A stretch of DNA of 64,000 nucleotides from Paenibacillus sp. J2TS4 (GTDB lineage Bacteria; Bacillota; Bacilli; Paenibacillales; NBRC-103111). The stretch is from positions 1 through 64,000 of the forward strand of contig NZ_BOSH01000005.1 of assembly GCF_018403245.1 (NCBI RefSeq), written 5' to 3'. Position 1 is the stretch's first letter. Each line of letters begins with the position of its first letter. The translations under genes were made by a program, and so were the position numbers. This document shows positions 24,076-32,801 of this stretch, in pieces. Below the pieces are notes generated by a model that was not told where the DNA came from, did no database searches, and saw only the letters and a program-made list of their open reading frames with translations.

Positions 24076-26394
24076 TCACTTGCGGTGAATCGTCCGATAT
24101 TTGGCCGGAGTTGTCCCCTCGTATCTGCGGAAAATACGAATGAAGGAATTGCGTCCCCAATACCCGACCTGTTCGGCAATCTCATCGATTTTCAAATCCG
24201 TTTCGAGTAACAGCCGTTTCGCCTGCGCCAACCGGACCTTGGCGATATATTCTACATATTTCTCCCCCACCTCTTCCTTGAAGGTACGGCTAAAGTGGCC
24301 GACCGACATCCCCATCCGCTCCGCAAACCTGTCGATCGACAGCTCTTCCCCGTAACGAGTATGAATAAACTCCAATATTTCGGCGAACTGCCCTTGGCGG
24401 GCGTCCGGTTCCTCGACCCGGAACAACACGGTATGGATGTCCTGAAAGAACTGTCTGATTTCCTCCCAGGTTACGCAGCGATCCAGCTTGTCAAACAGCC
24501 CGGAGTAAAAAGAAATGCTGAAGTCATTGCGCTCCGTCTCCACAGCGCGTATCCATGTATTCAACACATCGGAGCAGAACCCCTTAATCTGAAGCGCCGT
24601 GGCGTTCTTTTTAATCCCCGCCTCCAGCTGATCATATACAGATTGAAGCAGGGGGGCGTAATCGCGGGACTTAAAACGATTGAAAATCCGGTTCACCTCC
24701 TGAACGGACAAGAAGCCGTCCCATGGCGGACGATTGTCCTCTGAATGCTCCTCGCTGCATATTTCCACCTCAGAATGAAGACCTTTATAACGCAGCATGG
24801 CCAAGGCATACTCATACGAGGCATGCAAATGCTCGATGGATTGGACCGTCTTCCCGATTCCAATCGTCGCTTTATAATACGGCTGCGGGATGATGGTCTG
24901 AATGATTTGCGCCGCTTCCCTGGGACCACAGTGCATTAACGCATCATGATGAATAACACACACTATCCGATCCGCTTTAGTTTGACAAAGCCATACCGTA
25001 ACCGGCATCCGCTTGCGGATCTTCTCCTTCAGCTCTACCATCAGGAACGTTTTGGACGTCTCCGAGAGCTGCTCCAGCCCCCGCGAATAATATTGAATTT
25101 CGATACAAAGGACAGTCCGGGTTGCTTTCGCCTGATAAGGAAAATCGATCTCCTTGGCGTAATATTCAATGGACAGGCTATCGCGGTATTCTCCGAGCAA
25201 TATCTTCATAATGAAATGTTCTTTGACGATGGGGAACATTCCGCCGACCATTTGTGACAGTTCTTTATTCTCAGTAATGAGCAGCTGGGAGAATCGTTTG
25301 ATCACATCGAAATCATTGCCTCTGGGATGGATGGGGGGGTGTGGCTTATGGTGAGATTCGAGACCGGTTTTGATTTCCCAAATCGGAGTATACAGACGTC
25401 GGCTTAAGTAATAAGACACCAGACTGCCGAGGACCAGAACGAATCCGAGAAATACGATGCTGATCTTGCGAATCCAACGCGCCGGCTGCAGCAGGGTCTG
25501 GAGGTCGATGAGGCTGACATAATACCAGTCCTCGTTAAAATTCGATTTCATAAAAGACAACGCATGCCCTTGATCATCGACTACGAGAGTGCCCTCCGCA
25601 TTAGATTGGATGGTATCCAGCCAAGTGGCGGCTTCCAGCTCCGCTTCGCCGGTTTGACTGATGACTTGACCCGATTTATTCATAATCGCGGTCCCGGTCA
25701 CCCAGTTTTCCTGGATGCCGATACGCTCACGCAATTTATCCCGATTAATGTTGACGACTAAATACACCTCTGGAGTGTGACTATTGAACGGATAGCTCAT
25801 TAACGCGGAAATATGTGAATAGGAAGTCAGGATTTCATTTGAAAATAAAGGCTTCTGGTTCATGGTGTGCGGTTCGGTGAAAACCATCATTTTTTTATCA
25901 GAGAAGTGGGTAAAAAGGGGCGGCTTCCCGGCCGGCTCAATCGGATAATAATACTGGAAGTAAAAATCTTTACTGGTGTGAGTTTGAAAGTCGATCACGA
26001 GGTCTTCGTGGACGAAGTACAAATAGGCATTGTACATGATCCCCCCTGATTCGATCTTGTTTAGCTGCTCCATTAAATGATGGACAAGCTCGTTGCGCTG
26101 CTGGTTATCGGCGGAATCGCCAGCCACCGCTAGAAAGCTGATCAGACTAGAAGAGCTAAGCATATGAATCATATTGGTTTTCAAAGTAGAGAAGGTGGCA
26201 TCGGTCTGATCGGAAAAGTTCCGCATAATGGCGTTGTTTAATTTACCGGCATCCTCTTCGATAAGACGAACGATAAAGAAGTAGGTAAAAGTGCACGCCA
26301 CTATAGCGGGAATGAGGATAAGGATGAAATAGCTCGCAAAAAAACGCCAGAAGAGGGCCATGTTAAACGAATCCGGCTTGGTATTCCGTCTCAC
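24076..26394 (-). CDS. Membrane-anchored AraC-family regulator, YesN-like, with extracellular sensor domain
   Basis: The product of about 772 residues has a transmembrane helix near residues 20-45, an extracellular Cache-like sensing region to about 290, a second transmembrane helix (IVFLGFVLVLGSLVSYYL), a cytoplasmic linker, and a C-terminal AraC double helix-turn-helix (ERMGMSVGHFSRTFKEEVG, YWGRNSFIRIFRRYEG). Proteins of this type sense a ligand outside the cell and activate a neighbouring sugar transporter. GTG at 26394 is the likely start because GGAGGG lies seven bases before it; an ATG frame begins at 26418. The Lpl-type operon downstream on the same strand is the probable target. A degraded copy of part of this gene type is present at 32269-32349. 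Confidence 0.87.
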   Translation of the reverse strand: MRRNTKPDSFNMALFWRFFASYFILILIPAIVACTFTYFFIVRLIEEDAGKLNNAIMRNFSDQTDATFSTLKTNMIHMLSSSSLISFLAVAGDSADNQQRNELVHHLMEQLNKIESGGIMYNAYLYFVHEDLVIDFQTHTSKDFYFQYYYPIEPAGKPPLFTHFSDKKMMVFTEPHTMNQKPLFSNEILTSYSHISALMSYPFNSHTPEVYLVVNINRDKLRERIGIQENWVTGTAIMNKSGQVISQTGEAELEAATWLDTIQSNAEGTLVVDDQGHALSFMKSNFNEDWYYVSLIDLQTLLQPARWIRKISIVFLGFVLVLGSLVSYYLSRRLYTPIWEIKTGLESHHKPHPPIHPRGNDFDVIKRFSQLLITENKELSQMVGGMFPIVKEHFIMKILLGEYRDSLSIEYYAKEIDFPYQAKATRTVLCIEIQYYSRGLEQLSETSKTFLMVELKEKIRKRMPVTVWLCQTKADRIVCVIHHDALMHCGPREAAQIIQTIIPQPYYKATIGIGKTVQSIEHLHASYEYALAMLRYKGLHSEVEICSEEHSEDNRPPWDGFLSVQEVNRIFNRFKSRDYAPLLQSVYDQLEAGIKKNATALQIKGFCSDVLNTWIRAVETERNDFSISFYSGLFDKLDRCVTWEEIRQFFQDIHTVLFRVEEPDARQGQFAEILEFIHTRYGEELSIDRFAERMGMSVGHFSRTFKEEVGEKYVEYIAKVRLAQAKRLLLETDLKIDEIAEQVGYWGRNSFIRIFRRYEGTTPAKYRTIHRK

Positions 26395-26539
26395 CAGACA
26401 GCCCTCCTCTTCGCGCATTCTGTTTTATTGTATGTGCCGGACACACAGACAAGAAGTGTATGGAGGGGATGTTAGTTTATTCAGCTATGTAATCATTTTT
26501 CCTGTAGATAGGGGGAAGTTTTTTGGGGATTGATCAAAA

Positions 26540-26801
26540 CTATATAAATTGAACTAATGAAGGAATAGCTCATGAAGTGGAGAAAGAAAGATGCTTCTAG
26601 GGCGAGTTTTGGCTTTGTATTCCTACCATCCGAAGGCCCATCCAATAAATAAGGAATCTGTTGATTCGGGGTCCCCGAAAAGTACCTGGAATTGCTTCGA
26701 GGCTCGTCTTCACTTTTTGGGGAAGGAGTATGATGTTTGAAGCTTCGGAGGCACTTTCCTTCGGAACGGAATGATCCCTTTCTTTAGTGCCACATATATA
26801 G
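26540..26801 (-). mobile_element. MITE-like intergenic element, copy D (inverted)
   Basis: About 262 bases, opposite in orientation to copies A-C. Ends CTATATAAATTGAACTAA (left) and TTTAGTGCCACATATATAG (right). Read on the minus strand it has CATTCCGTTCCGAAGG, CTTCCCCAAAAAGTGAAGA, ACTTTTCGGGGACC and CTTTCTCCACTTCATGA. Its CATTCCG end faces the plus-strand metallo-hydrolase gene. Terminal sequences combine those of copy A (GAACTAA end) and copy B (GGC..TAAAG end). Confidence 0.8.
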
Positions 26802-26941
26802 TAAAAAATATGTTTGAAAAGTTCCAATAAATGAAGAACGGTACAAGGGGGAAAAATCCAGTGAGGAAGCCGCGCTTCGTTCGGCAACTCGTTGAACTCT
26901 AACGGGCTGGATAATTTAATTACAAAAAGAGAATTTAGTGA

Positions 26942-26970
26942 TTGTTTACGGAATGTATGTTCGGTATAAT
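26942..26970 (+). promoter_or_regulatory. Sigma-A-type promoter of the metallo-hydrolase gene
   Basis: TTGTTT (26942-26947) and TATAAT (26965-26970) are 17 bases apart, and the gene start follows about 50 bases downstream. Copy D of the MITE-like element ends about 140 bases upstream of the -35 box. Confidence 0.7.
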
Positions 26971-27021
26971 CGATTTGTAACAAACCAGTAAAGTAATCTG
27001 TAAGAAAAAAGGAGAAATCTT

Positions 27022-27729
27022 ATGGCACGTATTGATGAAATTGAGTCTGATGTATTTCGTCTTTCGATCTTCTCAACGGAATCCGGATTCCAGTACAATG
27101 CATTTTTAGTCCGGGACGAGGAGCCTCTTTTGTACCATACAGGCCCCAAATCACTTTTTTTTCAGTTCAGTCAAGCAGTGGCTAGCCTAATTGATGTTAA
27201 ACAATTGCGCTGGATTAGTTACAGTCATTTCGAGTCGGACGAGTGTGGCGCACTCAATGAATGGCTCACAATTGCACCTCAAGCTGAGGCTGTAATCGGG
27301 ATTGTTGGGGCGGCGGTAAACGGGGAGTTCGCTATCAGACCTATTCGTTCGCTTCAGGACAACGAGGTATTCAGTACGGGGAAGAAAAGCTTCCGTTACT
27401 TGCGCACGCCTCATCTCCCGCATGGGTGGGATGCAGGATTGCTTTTTGAAGAGACCGATCGGATTCTCTTCACTTCTGACTTGTTCCATCAAAACGGTGA
27501 TGTGGAACCAGTCACTGAGGCTAGTCTTATTGATCGGTTTAAAGAAGTGTTACAAAACTCACAAGGTCCATTCTCCAACTATATTCCCTATACCATGCAC
27601 ACAGAGCAGATGCTGCGTAAACTAGCAGATCTAGAACCTAAAACACTTGCTGTTATGCATGGCTCTTCTTACAAGGGCGACGGCAAGAGTGCTATTGAAG
27701 AACTCATTAAAGTATTTCAAGAAATGTAA
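27022..27729 (+). CDS. Metallo-beta-lactamase-fold protein of the ODP/FprA type
   Basis: The product of 235 residues has the MBL fold without a flavodoxin domain. Likely di-iron ligands are visible: SHFESDECG (His-x-Glu-x-Asp), a His in TPHLPHGWD, the bridging Asp in LFTSDLF and a late His in VMHGSSY. This order matches flavodiiron proteins and oxygen-binding di-iron proteins (ODP) rather than beta-lactamases. It may sense or reduce O2 or NO in the cytoplasm. AAAGGAG precedes the ATG, and a good promoter lies upstream. The next gene is a remnant, so it is probably monocistronic. Confidence 0.8.
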   Translation: MARIDEIESDVFRLSIFSTESGFQYNAFLVRDEEPLLYHTGPKSLFFQFSQAVASLIDVKQLRWISYSHFESDECGALNEWLTIAPQAEAVIGIVGAAVNGEFAIRPIRSLQDNEVFSTGKKSFRYLRTPHLPHGWDAGLLFEETDRILFTSDLFHQNGDVEPVTEASLIDRFKEVLQNSQGPFSNYIPYTMHTEQMLRKLADLEPKTLAVMHGSSYKGDGKSAIEELIKVFQEM

Positions 27730-27732
27730 GGT

Positions 27733-27909
27733 ATGCTAGCACGCAATAGCAAAGATTTACACCCATCACATATGTATCCATATGTTTACAAGTTGAAAAA
27801 GATTGGAATGAAGAGGGAAAGGATATTAAGGGAACATGTACGTGCTAAGGGAAAATGGCACGATTCATATATTTTTTCAATACTTGAACAAGAACTAGGG
27901 AAGGATTAA
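27733..27909 (+). pseudogene. C-terminal remnant of a GNAT (RimJ/RimL-type) N-acetyltransferase
   Basis: The frame from ATG 27733 encodes 58 residues. From about residue 20 it reads KLKKIGMKRERILREHV, then AKGKWHDSYIFSILEQE, the typical last part of RimJ/RimL-like acetyltransferases. The acetyl-CoA-binding first two thirds are absent, and upstream lies the intact metallo-hydrolase gene. It is therefore a truncated gene. Confidence 0.75.
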
Positions 27910-28110
27910 TCGAAGAAGGCAGTTATATTATTTACATCATATAACTATATGTTCGCGCTGCCGGTCTTGTTGCTTCCTAAGGCCGTTACGACTAATTTGG
28001 GAATAAAGTTTCGTTATAAACAAACTATCTATGGCTTATTTGTATACGTTTTATGTATGATTGCTGTAACCCCAAATTCTGGAAGGATACATGCTATTGA
28101 AAAAAATTGA
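27910..28110 (+). pseudogene. Possible membrane-protein remnant
   Basis: The same frame continues past the acetyltransferase stop for 66 codons with hydrophobic stretches (MFALPVLLLPKAV, GLFVYVLCMIAV) and overlaps the start of the next gene by 20 bases. There is no ribosome binding site and I do not recognise a family. It is either decayed sequence or chance. Confidence 0.25.
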
Positions 28111-29065
28111 TGCGCCTCCTATTGATCTAGTCGAGCAAATCGCAAACGAAAGCCTTAATAAGACGGTGAAAACGATAGAAAGAGAATTAAGGGGCGGTTC
28201 TACCTATGTTTATCGTGTACAACTCGAAGACAGTACCTTTTATCTCCGAATTCTCCCAGAGGAAGACTGGAGTTTTGGGGTGGAAGTGCAGGTCCATTCT
28301 TTACTGAGGGAAAAAGGAGCCCTTGTTCCCGAGGTTATTTACTTTGATCCCCATCATCGTATCTCAGGGATGTCTTTCATGATTGTCGGTGAAATACCTG
28401 GAAGAAACGTTATAAATTGCGGCTCAAAAGACATTTATGACAGCATACTCATTCAGGCAGGAAAACAAATAGCGGTCATCAATCAAGTAAGAGTGGACGG
28501 TTTTGGTTTTGTTAAGAGAGGCAGAGAAGAATATGGGGTGCCCTTGCAAGGACAAAATCCATCACTGCATGATTATCTCTATGAATTTCTTGAGGAAGAT
28601 CTGGTATTATTATCGGAGAATGGGTTCTATCAGGGGGATATCCTCCAAATCAAGAGCATATTCGACACGGGAACTACTTTGATGGGAAGATACGAATCCT
28701 GTTTAGTGCACGGCGATTTCGACGATGACCATATTTTCTGTCACAACGGAACATTCACGGGGATCATTGACTTTGGTGAGATTCAAGGAAGTAGTCCGCT
28801 ATATGATTTAGGACATTTCAAATTGCATGATGGTCAGTATAATCAGGGCTTCCGTTCCTTGGCAATGGGATATAACGAAGTTATAGAACTTTCGTATGAT
28901 GACCATACAGAAATTGACCTCTGGGCATTATGGATCGGCGTCAGAAGATTAGCACGGAAATACAAATACAATCGTCGAAATAGCAAGGGAAATTGGGGCC
29001 GTTATCATGACCATCTACTGAAAACAGTAAAGATTGAAACGGAGTTGCTCGGTAACAAATTATAG
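28091..29065 (+). CDS. APH-type phosphotransferase (aminoglycoside/choline kinase fold)
   Basis: The product of 324 residues has the protein-kinase-like fold of the APH family. The N-terminal lobe includes GGSTYVYRVQLEDSTFYLRI; the catalytic loop reads LVHGDFDDDHIF, with Asp in HGD, and the metal-binding Asp is in GIIDFGE. The residue that is usually Asn after the catalytic Asp is His here. Such kinases phosphorylate small molecules, including aminoglycosides, macrolides, choline or sugars; the substrate cannot be inferred. GGAAGG precedes the ATG at 28091. A strong terminator follows. Confidence 0.82.
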   Translation: MLLKKIDAPPIDLVEQIANESLNKTVKTIERELRGGSTYVYRVQLEDSTFYLRILPEEDWSFGVEVQVHSLLREKGALVPEVIYFDPHHRISGMSFMIVGEIPGRNVINCGSKDIYDSILIQAGKQIAVINQVRVDGFGFVKRGREEYGVPLQGQNPSLHDYLYEFLEEDLVLLSENGFYQGDILQIKSIFDTGTTLMGRYESCLVHGDFDDDHIFCHNGTFTGIIDFGEIQGSSPLYDLGHFKLHDGQYNQGFRSLAMGYNEVIELSYDDHTEIDLWALWIGVRRLARKYKYNRRNSKGNWGRYHDHLLKTVKIETELLGNKL

Positions 29066-29137
29066 CTCTATTAAATAGAATTTTGATTGGCCAATTTAAA
29101 AATAAATTACTTCACTAACGGGGAATGTTCGTTCAAT

Positions 29138-29200
29138 AAAACAGCATCAGTCTAGGACTTTATTTCTTTATTTTTCAGTCCGTGGCTGACGCTGTTTTTT
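29138..29200 (+). terminator. Rho-independent terminator of the APH-type gene
   Basis: AAACAGCATCAG pairs with CTGACGCTGTTT (one G-T pair), with a second inner stem AGGACT/AGTCC, and TTTTTT follows. It lies about 75 bases after the stop codon. Confidence 0.85.
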
Positions 29201-29214
29201 ATTCAAGTCACAGT

Positions 29215-29469
29215 CTAATACTTATTTTTATGGAGCTGACTACCACAAGCACGGGCCGAATCCCGTTCGGATTTCTCTTGCAAAATGGCACGCAGTTCTT
29301 TGATCTCCTCCTCCGTTATCGATTGCTCTTCGAAAAAATGAACAAGCATCGACTTCATCGTCCCGCCATAAATTCGTTTGAGAAAAGACTGCGCCTCGGC
29401 ATGTTGACATTCGTTCTGAGCAAAACAATTACTCAGGCCGCTATCAGGTTTCTTCAGGTTTCCGTTCAT
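29215..29469 (-). pseudogene. C-terminal remnant of a BlaI/MecI-family repressor
   Basis: The frame encodes 84 residues; the middle part SFLKRIYGGTMKSMLVHFF followed by EEQSITEEEIKELRAIL is the dimerisation domain of BlaI/MecI repressors. The N-terminal winged helix (about 70 residues) is missing, and the sequence before NECQHAEAQ does not resemble the family. No BlaR1-type partner is nearby. It is a truncated gene. Confidence 0.7.
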
Positions 29470-29790
29470 TCACTGGAAGAGCTTGTGCCTGAAGATCACT
29501 TGGTACGCAAAATCGAAAATGCCCTCGACTTTCATTTCATATACGAACTTGTACAAGATAAATACAGTGCGCAGACCGGACGGCCGAACCGTTCGATCTG
29601 AGACTCCATTCGAGCCGAAAAAACCGGAGCGAGCAATTCGGGGTTTTAGCATCTGGATTAAGTCATGCCCGAAAATGATTAGTAACTTTTTCACGATTTG
29701 CTATATAATTTGTTCTCTCAAAATATCCAATTACTGGATGATATGTGGTAAAATAGTATGAATCAGTCACAGGCCTATATGGAGGAGAAT

Positions 29791-30573
29791 ATGTCGAACG
29801 AATCCTTTTTAGAAAAAGTGAAGCTATTGATACAGATGCATAGGGAAGGACTCCTTGGCGGAGAGATTATGCCTGAGGATGCTCTACTCGGAATTGTCCC
29901 TGAGGTTGAAATGCCTAACGTATTGACACTGGGAATGTCGTTAAATTACCAAAGAAATTCATATACACTTTGGCAATCCATCACAGAGGCTTATCTCGAT
30001 GAAAGTACCCGATGGTTATTTAATCCCCTTGCTGTATCCGAAAGAACCCAGGATGAATTGCGCTTGGCTTTGCTTCAGTATCGTGTAGCTTTACAGCCTA
30101 ATCGCCACCCGGAAATTTGGCAGAAGGTCTCGCAAGGAATTGCTAAATCTTCTTCCAGGGGAGACGTTTGGGGCTTGCTGGAATCGGTTCAATTTGACAT
30201 TGCCCTCTTGAAAAACATTATGCAGGTAACTCGTAAATCGGAATTTCCCTATCTATCCGGTCCGAAAATATTCAATTACTGGTTATATGTGATGGAGACC
30301 TATACAGGGGTTAAATGGAAGTCCCGGGAACTGATCACGGTTGCTCCTGATACACACGTTATGAAAGCTACGGTAAAATTGGGACTATGTTCATCGGACG
30401 TACTGAATGGCACTGCGGACGACAGGAAGTTTGTCGCTGAAGCATGGGAAAATGCGCTATTGGGCAGCGGATTGGCACCGATTGACGTTCACACTCCTTT
30501 ATGGCTGTGGAGTCGTGCAGGATTTCCACCGCTCTCTGTCCCCTCTCACAGTAAGTTAGCTTCGCTTTCTTAA
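29791..30573 (+). CDS. Uncharacterised cytoplasmic protein, 260 residues
   Basis: The ATG at 29791 is preceded by GGAGGAGAAT, so it is preferred over the ATG at 29758. The protein is soluble, without signal peptide or membrane segment. It has a helical pattern with conserved-looking stretches such as YLSGPKIFNYWLYVMETYT, HVMKATVKLGLC and TPLWLWSRAGF; the last part resembles the end of helix-hairpin-helix DNA-glycosylase-like proteins (LWLWSR-G), but no Lys/Asp catalytic motif is evident. I do not recognise a named family. It stands between gene remnants and is probably transcribed alone; a TATAAT lies at 29704-29709. Confidence 0.7.
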   Translation: MSNESFLEKVKLLIQMHREGLLGGEIMPEDALLGIVPEVEMPNVLTLGMSLNYQRNSYTLWQSITEAYLDESTRWLFNPLAVSERTQDELRLALLQYRVALQPNRHPEIWQKVSQGIAKSSSRGDVWGLLESVQFDIALLKNIMQVTRKSEFPYLSGPKIFNYWLYVMETYTGVKWKSRELITVAPDTHVMKATVKLGLCSSDVLNGTADDRKFVAEAWENALLGSGLAPIDVHTPLWLWSRAGFPPLSVPSHSKLASLS

Positions 30574-30806
30574 ATACGCCCAGAAATCGATAGTGCACAA
30601 AGATAAATAATGTATTGACAGAATACTTAAGGAGAGACGGTAAGCCCCTCTTTTTTCACATTCTTATGTTTCTTGAAAGAAATACCATCAGGTTTCGACC
30701 ATTGGAAACTTATCAATAGACTATAGGGATCGATCTTTTATGGCGAACCATACCGTCCATGAATCCTTCTCAATGATTGGGGCTCGATTGCTATTGAGCT
30801 TTCCTC
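30574..30806. other. Gap after the unknown gene; no gene seen
   Basis: It contains GGAGAG...CCCCTCTTTTTT near 30632, which may be a weak terminator for the gene before it. I see no further feature. Confidence 0.35.
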
Positions 30807-31167
30807 TTATGATATCAATTCTCGAAGTTCCTCATCCGTCAGCTCATGAAGAATGGAGCGTCCGGTTCTTAACATTAAGTTTGCCGGCAGGTTTGTCTGG
30901 TAAGCGTCTCCCCTCAAAAATGTGGCGTTTTGAATGTTCTTACAGTTATTGGCCTCCCCTTTTAACATTTCATCCGAGAAATCCAGACCAATGAGACGCC
31001 CCCTTCTCAACCAAAGCTTTTGTGTAAATGCCCCCTCCACAACCAATATCTGCAACTCGTTTATTCGATACTTCAACAAACTCTCTTATTAAAGATACCC
31101 AGGATTCATCAGCGATTCTTGCTGCATACGTCTGCCTGTTTTGTTCATCATGAAAGTTTATTGGCAT
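30807..31167 (-). pseudogene. Frameshifted and shortened class I SAM-dependent methyltransferase
   Basis: The start is intact: ATG at 31167 with GGAGGAGAG before it, then MPINFHDEQNRQTYAARIAD and the SAM-binding motif VADIGCGGGIYTKAL. At about 30975-31000 the frame breaks, and the sequence continues in another frame as IGLDFSDEMLKGEANNCKN, GDAYQTNLP and LHELTDEELREL before a stop at 30807. Family members have 200-260 residues, so the C-terminal half is missing as well. Confidence 0.8.
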
Positions 31168-31340
31168 TTGTAACTCTCCTCCCACCAATTTGTTTCATTA
31201 GATGAAATGTCATTTCATTTTATTACACCGTAAAAATCCTCAAAGCTCTATATGCAGGTTTAAGAACGAATAGGCATTCACCTTTTTCCCCTCGGTGAGT
31301 ATCTTATGGTTGATGCCACTTTTTAAACGGGGGAATAGGC

Positions 31341-32126
31341 GTGGGATACTTTGTTACCGTAGAGCCGGGAGTTAAGTTATATGTGGAAGATGTTAACCCT
31401 GGGGGAAACAAGACCATAGTGTTTTTGCATGGTTGGCCATTAAGCCATAAACTGTTTGAATATCAGTTCAATGTTCTTCCCGCTATGGGATACCGCTGCA
31501 TAGGCATAGACTGGCGAGGCTTCGGTCAATCGGATAAACCGATAAGCGGCTACACTTATGACCGTTTGGCCGATGATATTCGCGCTGTCGTCGACGCACT
31601 TCATATAAATCATTTCACGCTCGCCGGCCACTCTACTGGCGGAGCAATCGCTATTAGATATATGTCCCGTCATAACGGTTACGGAGTATCCAAACTTGTC
31701 CTTATTGACGCTGCAGCTCCCAGAGGCTTTACTAAAGAAACGGCCAATCAACTGCTTACCGAAGCCTTAAACGATCGGCCCAAGATGATGCGGGGGGTTA
31801 CGGATACCTTCTTCTTTCAGTATATAACCAAGCCGTTCTCGGACTGGTTTTTTCAAATGGGATTACAAGCGGCAGGCTGGTCAACTGCGGCTATCATCAT
31901 TTTGCTAAGAGATGAAAACCTTGCTGCCGATCTGCAAAAAATAGCTGCTCCCACTTTAATCCTTCACGGTATTCACGACAAAGTGATTCCATTTGCGCAA
32001 GCTCAAGAACTGAATCAACAAATAAGAAACTCACAGCTTGTCCCGTTTGCATACAGTGGTCACGGTCCTTTCTGGGAGGAACGCGACAGGTTTAATCAGC
32101 TGTTGAGACAATTCATTGAAGCCTAA
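31341..32126 (+). CDS. Alpha/beta hydrolase
   Basis: A cytoplasmic enzyme of 261 residues with the alpha/beta-hydrolase fold. Oxyanion region HGWPLS, nucleophile elbow GHSTGG (Ser near residue 97), acid in HGIHDK and catalytic His in YSGHGPF. It resembles non-haem chloroperoxidase or esterase-type members. The start is GTG at 31341, following GGGGGAA. It lies among gene remnants and has no clear operon partner. The substrate is unknown. Confidence 0.87.
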   Translation: MGYFVTVEPGVKLYVEDVNPGGNKTIVFLHGWPLSHKLFEYQFNVLPAMGYRCIGIDWRGFGQSDKPISGYTYDRLADDIRAVVDALHINHFTLAGHSTGGAIAIRYMSRHNGYGVSKLVLIDAAAPRGFTKETANQLLTEALNDRPKMMRGVTDTFFFQYITKPFSDWFFQMGLQAAGWSTAAIIILLRDENLAADLQKIAAPTLILHGIHDKVIPFAQAQELNQQIRNSQLVPFAYSGHGPFWEERDRFNQLLRQFIEA

Positions 32127-32268
32127 GAGGAAGGTCAGACTCTGATCACCGTCGAACCGCCGTTCGATTGTCTGATCCGCATATTTTGGAACCACCATCT
32201 CCATTCATCCATACTTTTATCCCATCTTCCGCAAATCACATTTTGTAGAAAAATGAATTTGTTTGTCG

Positions 32269-32349
32269 CGAGTCCGGTTCCTCGACCCGAAACACACCGT
32301 ATGGATGTCTGAATGCACTGTCTGATTTCCCAGGTCACGCACCGGTCGA
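32269..32349 (-). pseudogene. Fragment of a YesN-type AraC regulator gene
   Basis: About 80 bases are closely similar to positions 24400-24483 inside the intact membrane AraC gene, with small deletions. Shared stretches include GTCCGGTTCCTCGACCCG and CTGTCTGATTTCC. On the minus strand fragments of the RCVTWEEIRQFFQDIH segment can be read in shifted frames. It marks loss of a related gene here. Confidence 0.65.
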
Positions 32350-32352
32350 AAT

Positions 32353-32660
32353 CAATGCGGAATCATATGGCTCAGCGAACAGTCATACCAGCCAGATCAT
32401 GAAAGATTACTACATGCGGATTGAAGGTACAGGCAAGTACGTCTTGAAGGAGCCACTCGCTCGAAAAGGTGCAAAGACATGCAGAAATACATGTCAATTT
32501 TCGAGAATCCGCAAATATGGTGAAAGACGTGCGATACTGCAAGTCATTTACTTCCTAAAGTTGAAAATCGGTCAAATGGCTAAAATGACCTGCACTTTTG
32601 CCGGTTCTTGTTTACCTCATCTCGTTTTGGCATATGTGGGTATATGGAATCAACACAAGC
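32353..32660. other. Gap with degraded sequence; no supported gene
   Basis: An ATG-initiated frame at 32399 (100 codons) lacks a ribosome binding site and recognisable motifs. The stretch lies between the AraC fragment and the terminator of the SGNH-hydrolase operon and looks like decayed coding sequence. Confidence 0.35.
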
Positions 32661-32699
32661 AAAAAAGCGCCAAGAACATAAGACGTTCTTTGACGCTTT
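32661..32699 (-). terminator. Rho-independent terminator after the SGNH-hydrolase operon
   Basis: On the minus strand AAAGCG and CGCTTT close a stem whose inner part is AAGAAC/GTTCTT, followed by TTTTTTG. It lies about 100 bases after the last gene of the operon. Confidence 0.75.
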
Positions 32700-32801
32700 A
32701 GCTTTTAATAGTTACCATTTATTCGTTATTCAGATTCCAAAAAATATCTGCTAAAAATATCAATTTAATCGATCAATTAATTCATTCATTAATTCGAAAT
32801 A

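Noticed and set aside
26597..26983. 128-codon minus-strand frame in and beside element copy D
   Set aside because: It is mostly the repeat read in one frame; copies A and B break the frame, so it is not a conserved protein.
29182..29601. 139-codon plus-strand frame
   Set aside because: Antisense to the BlaI remnant, whose reading frame has clear family similarity; no ribosome binding site.
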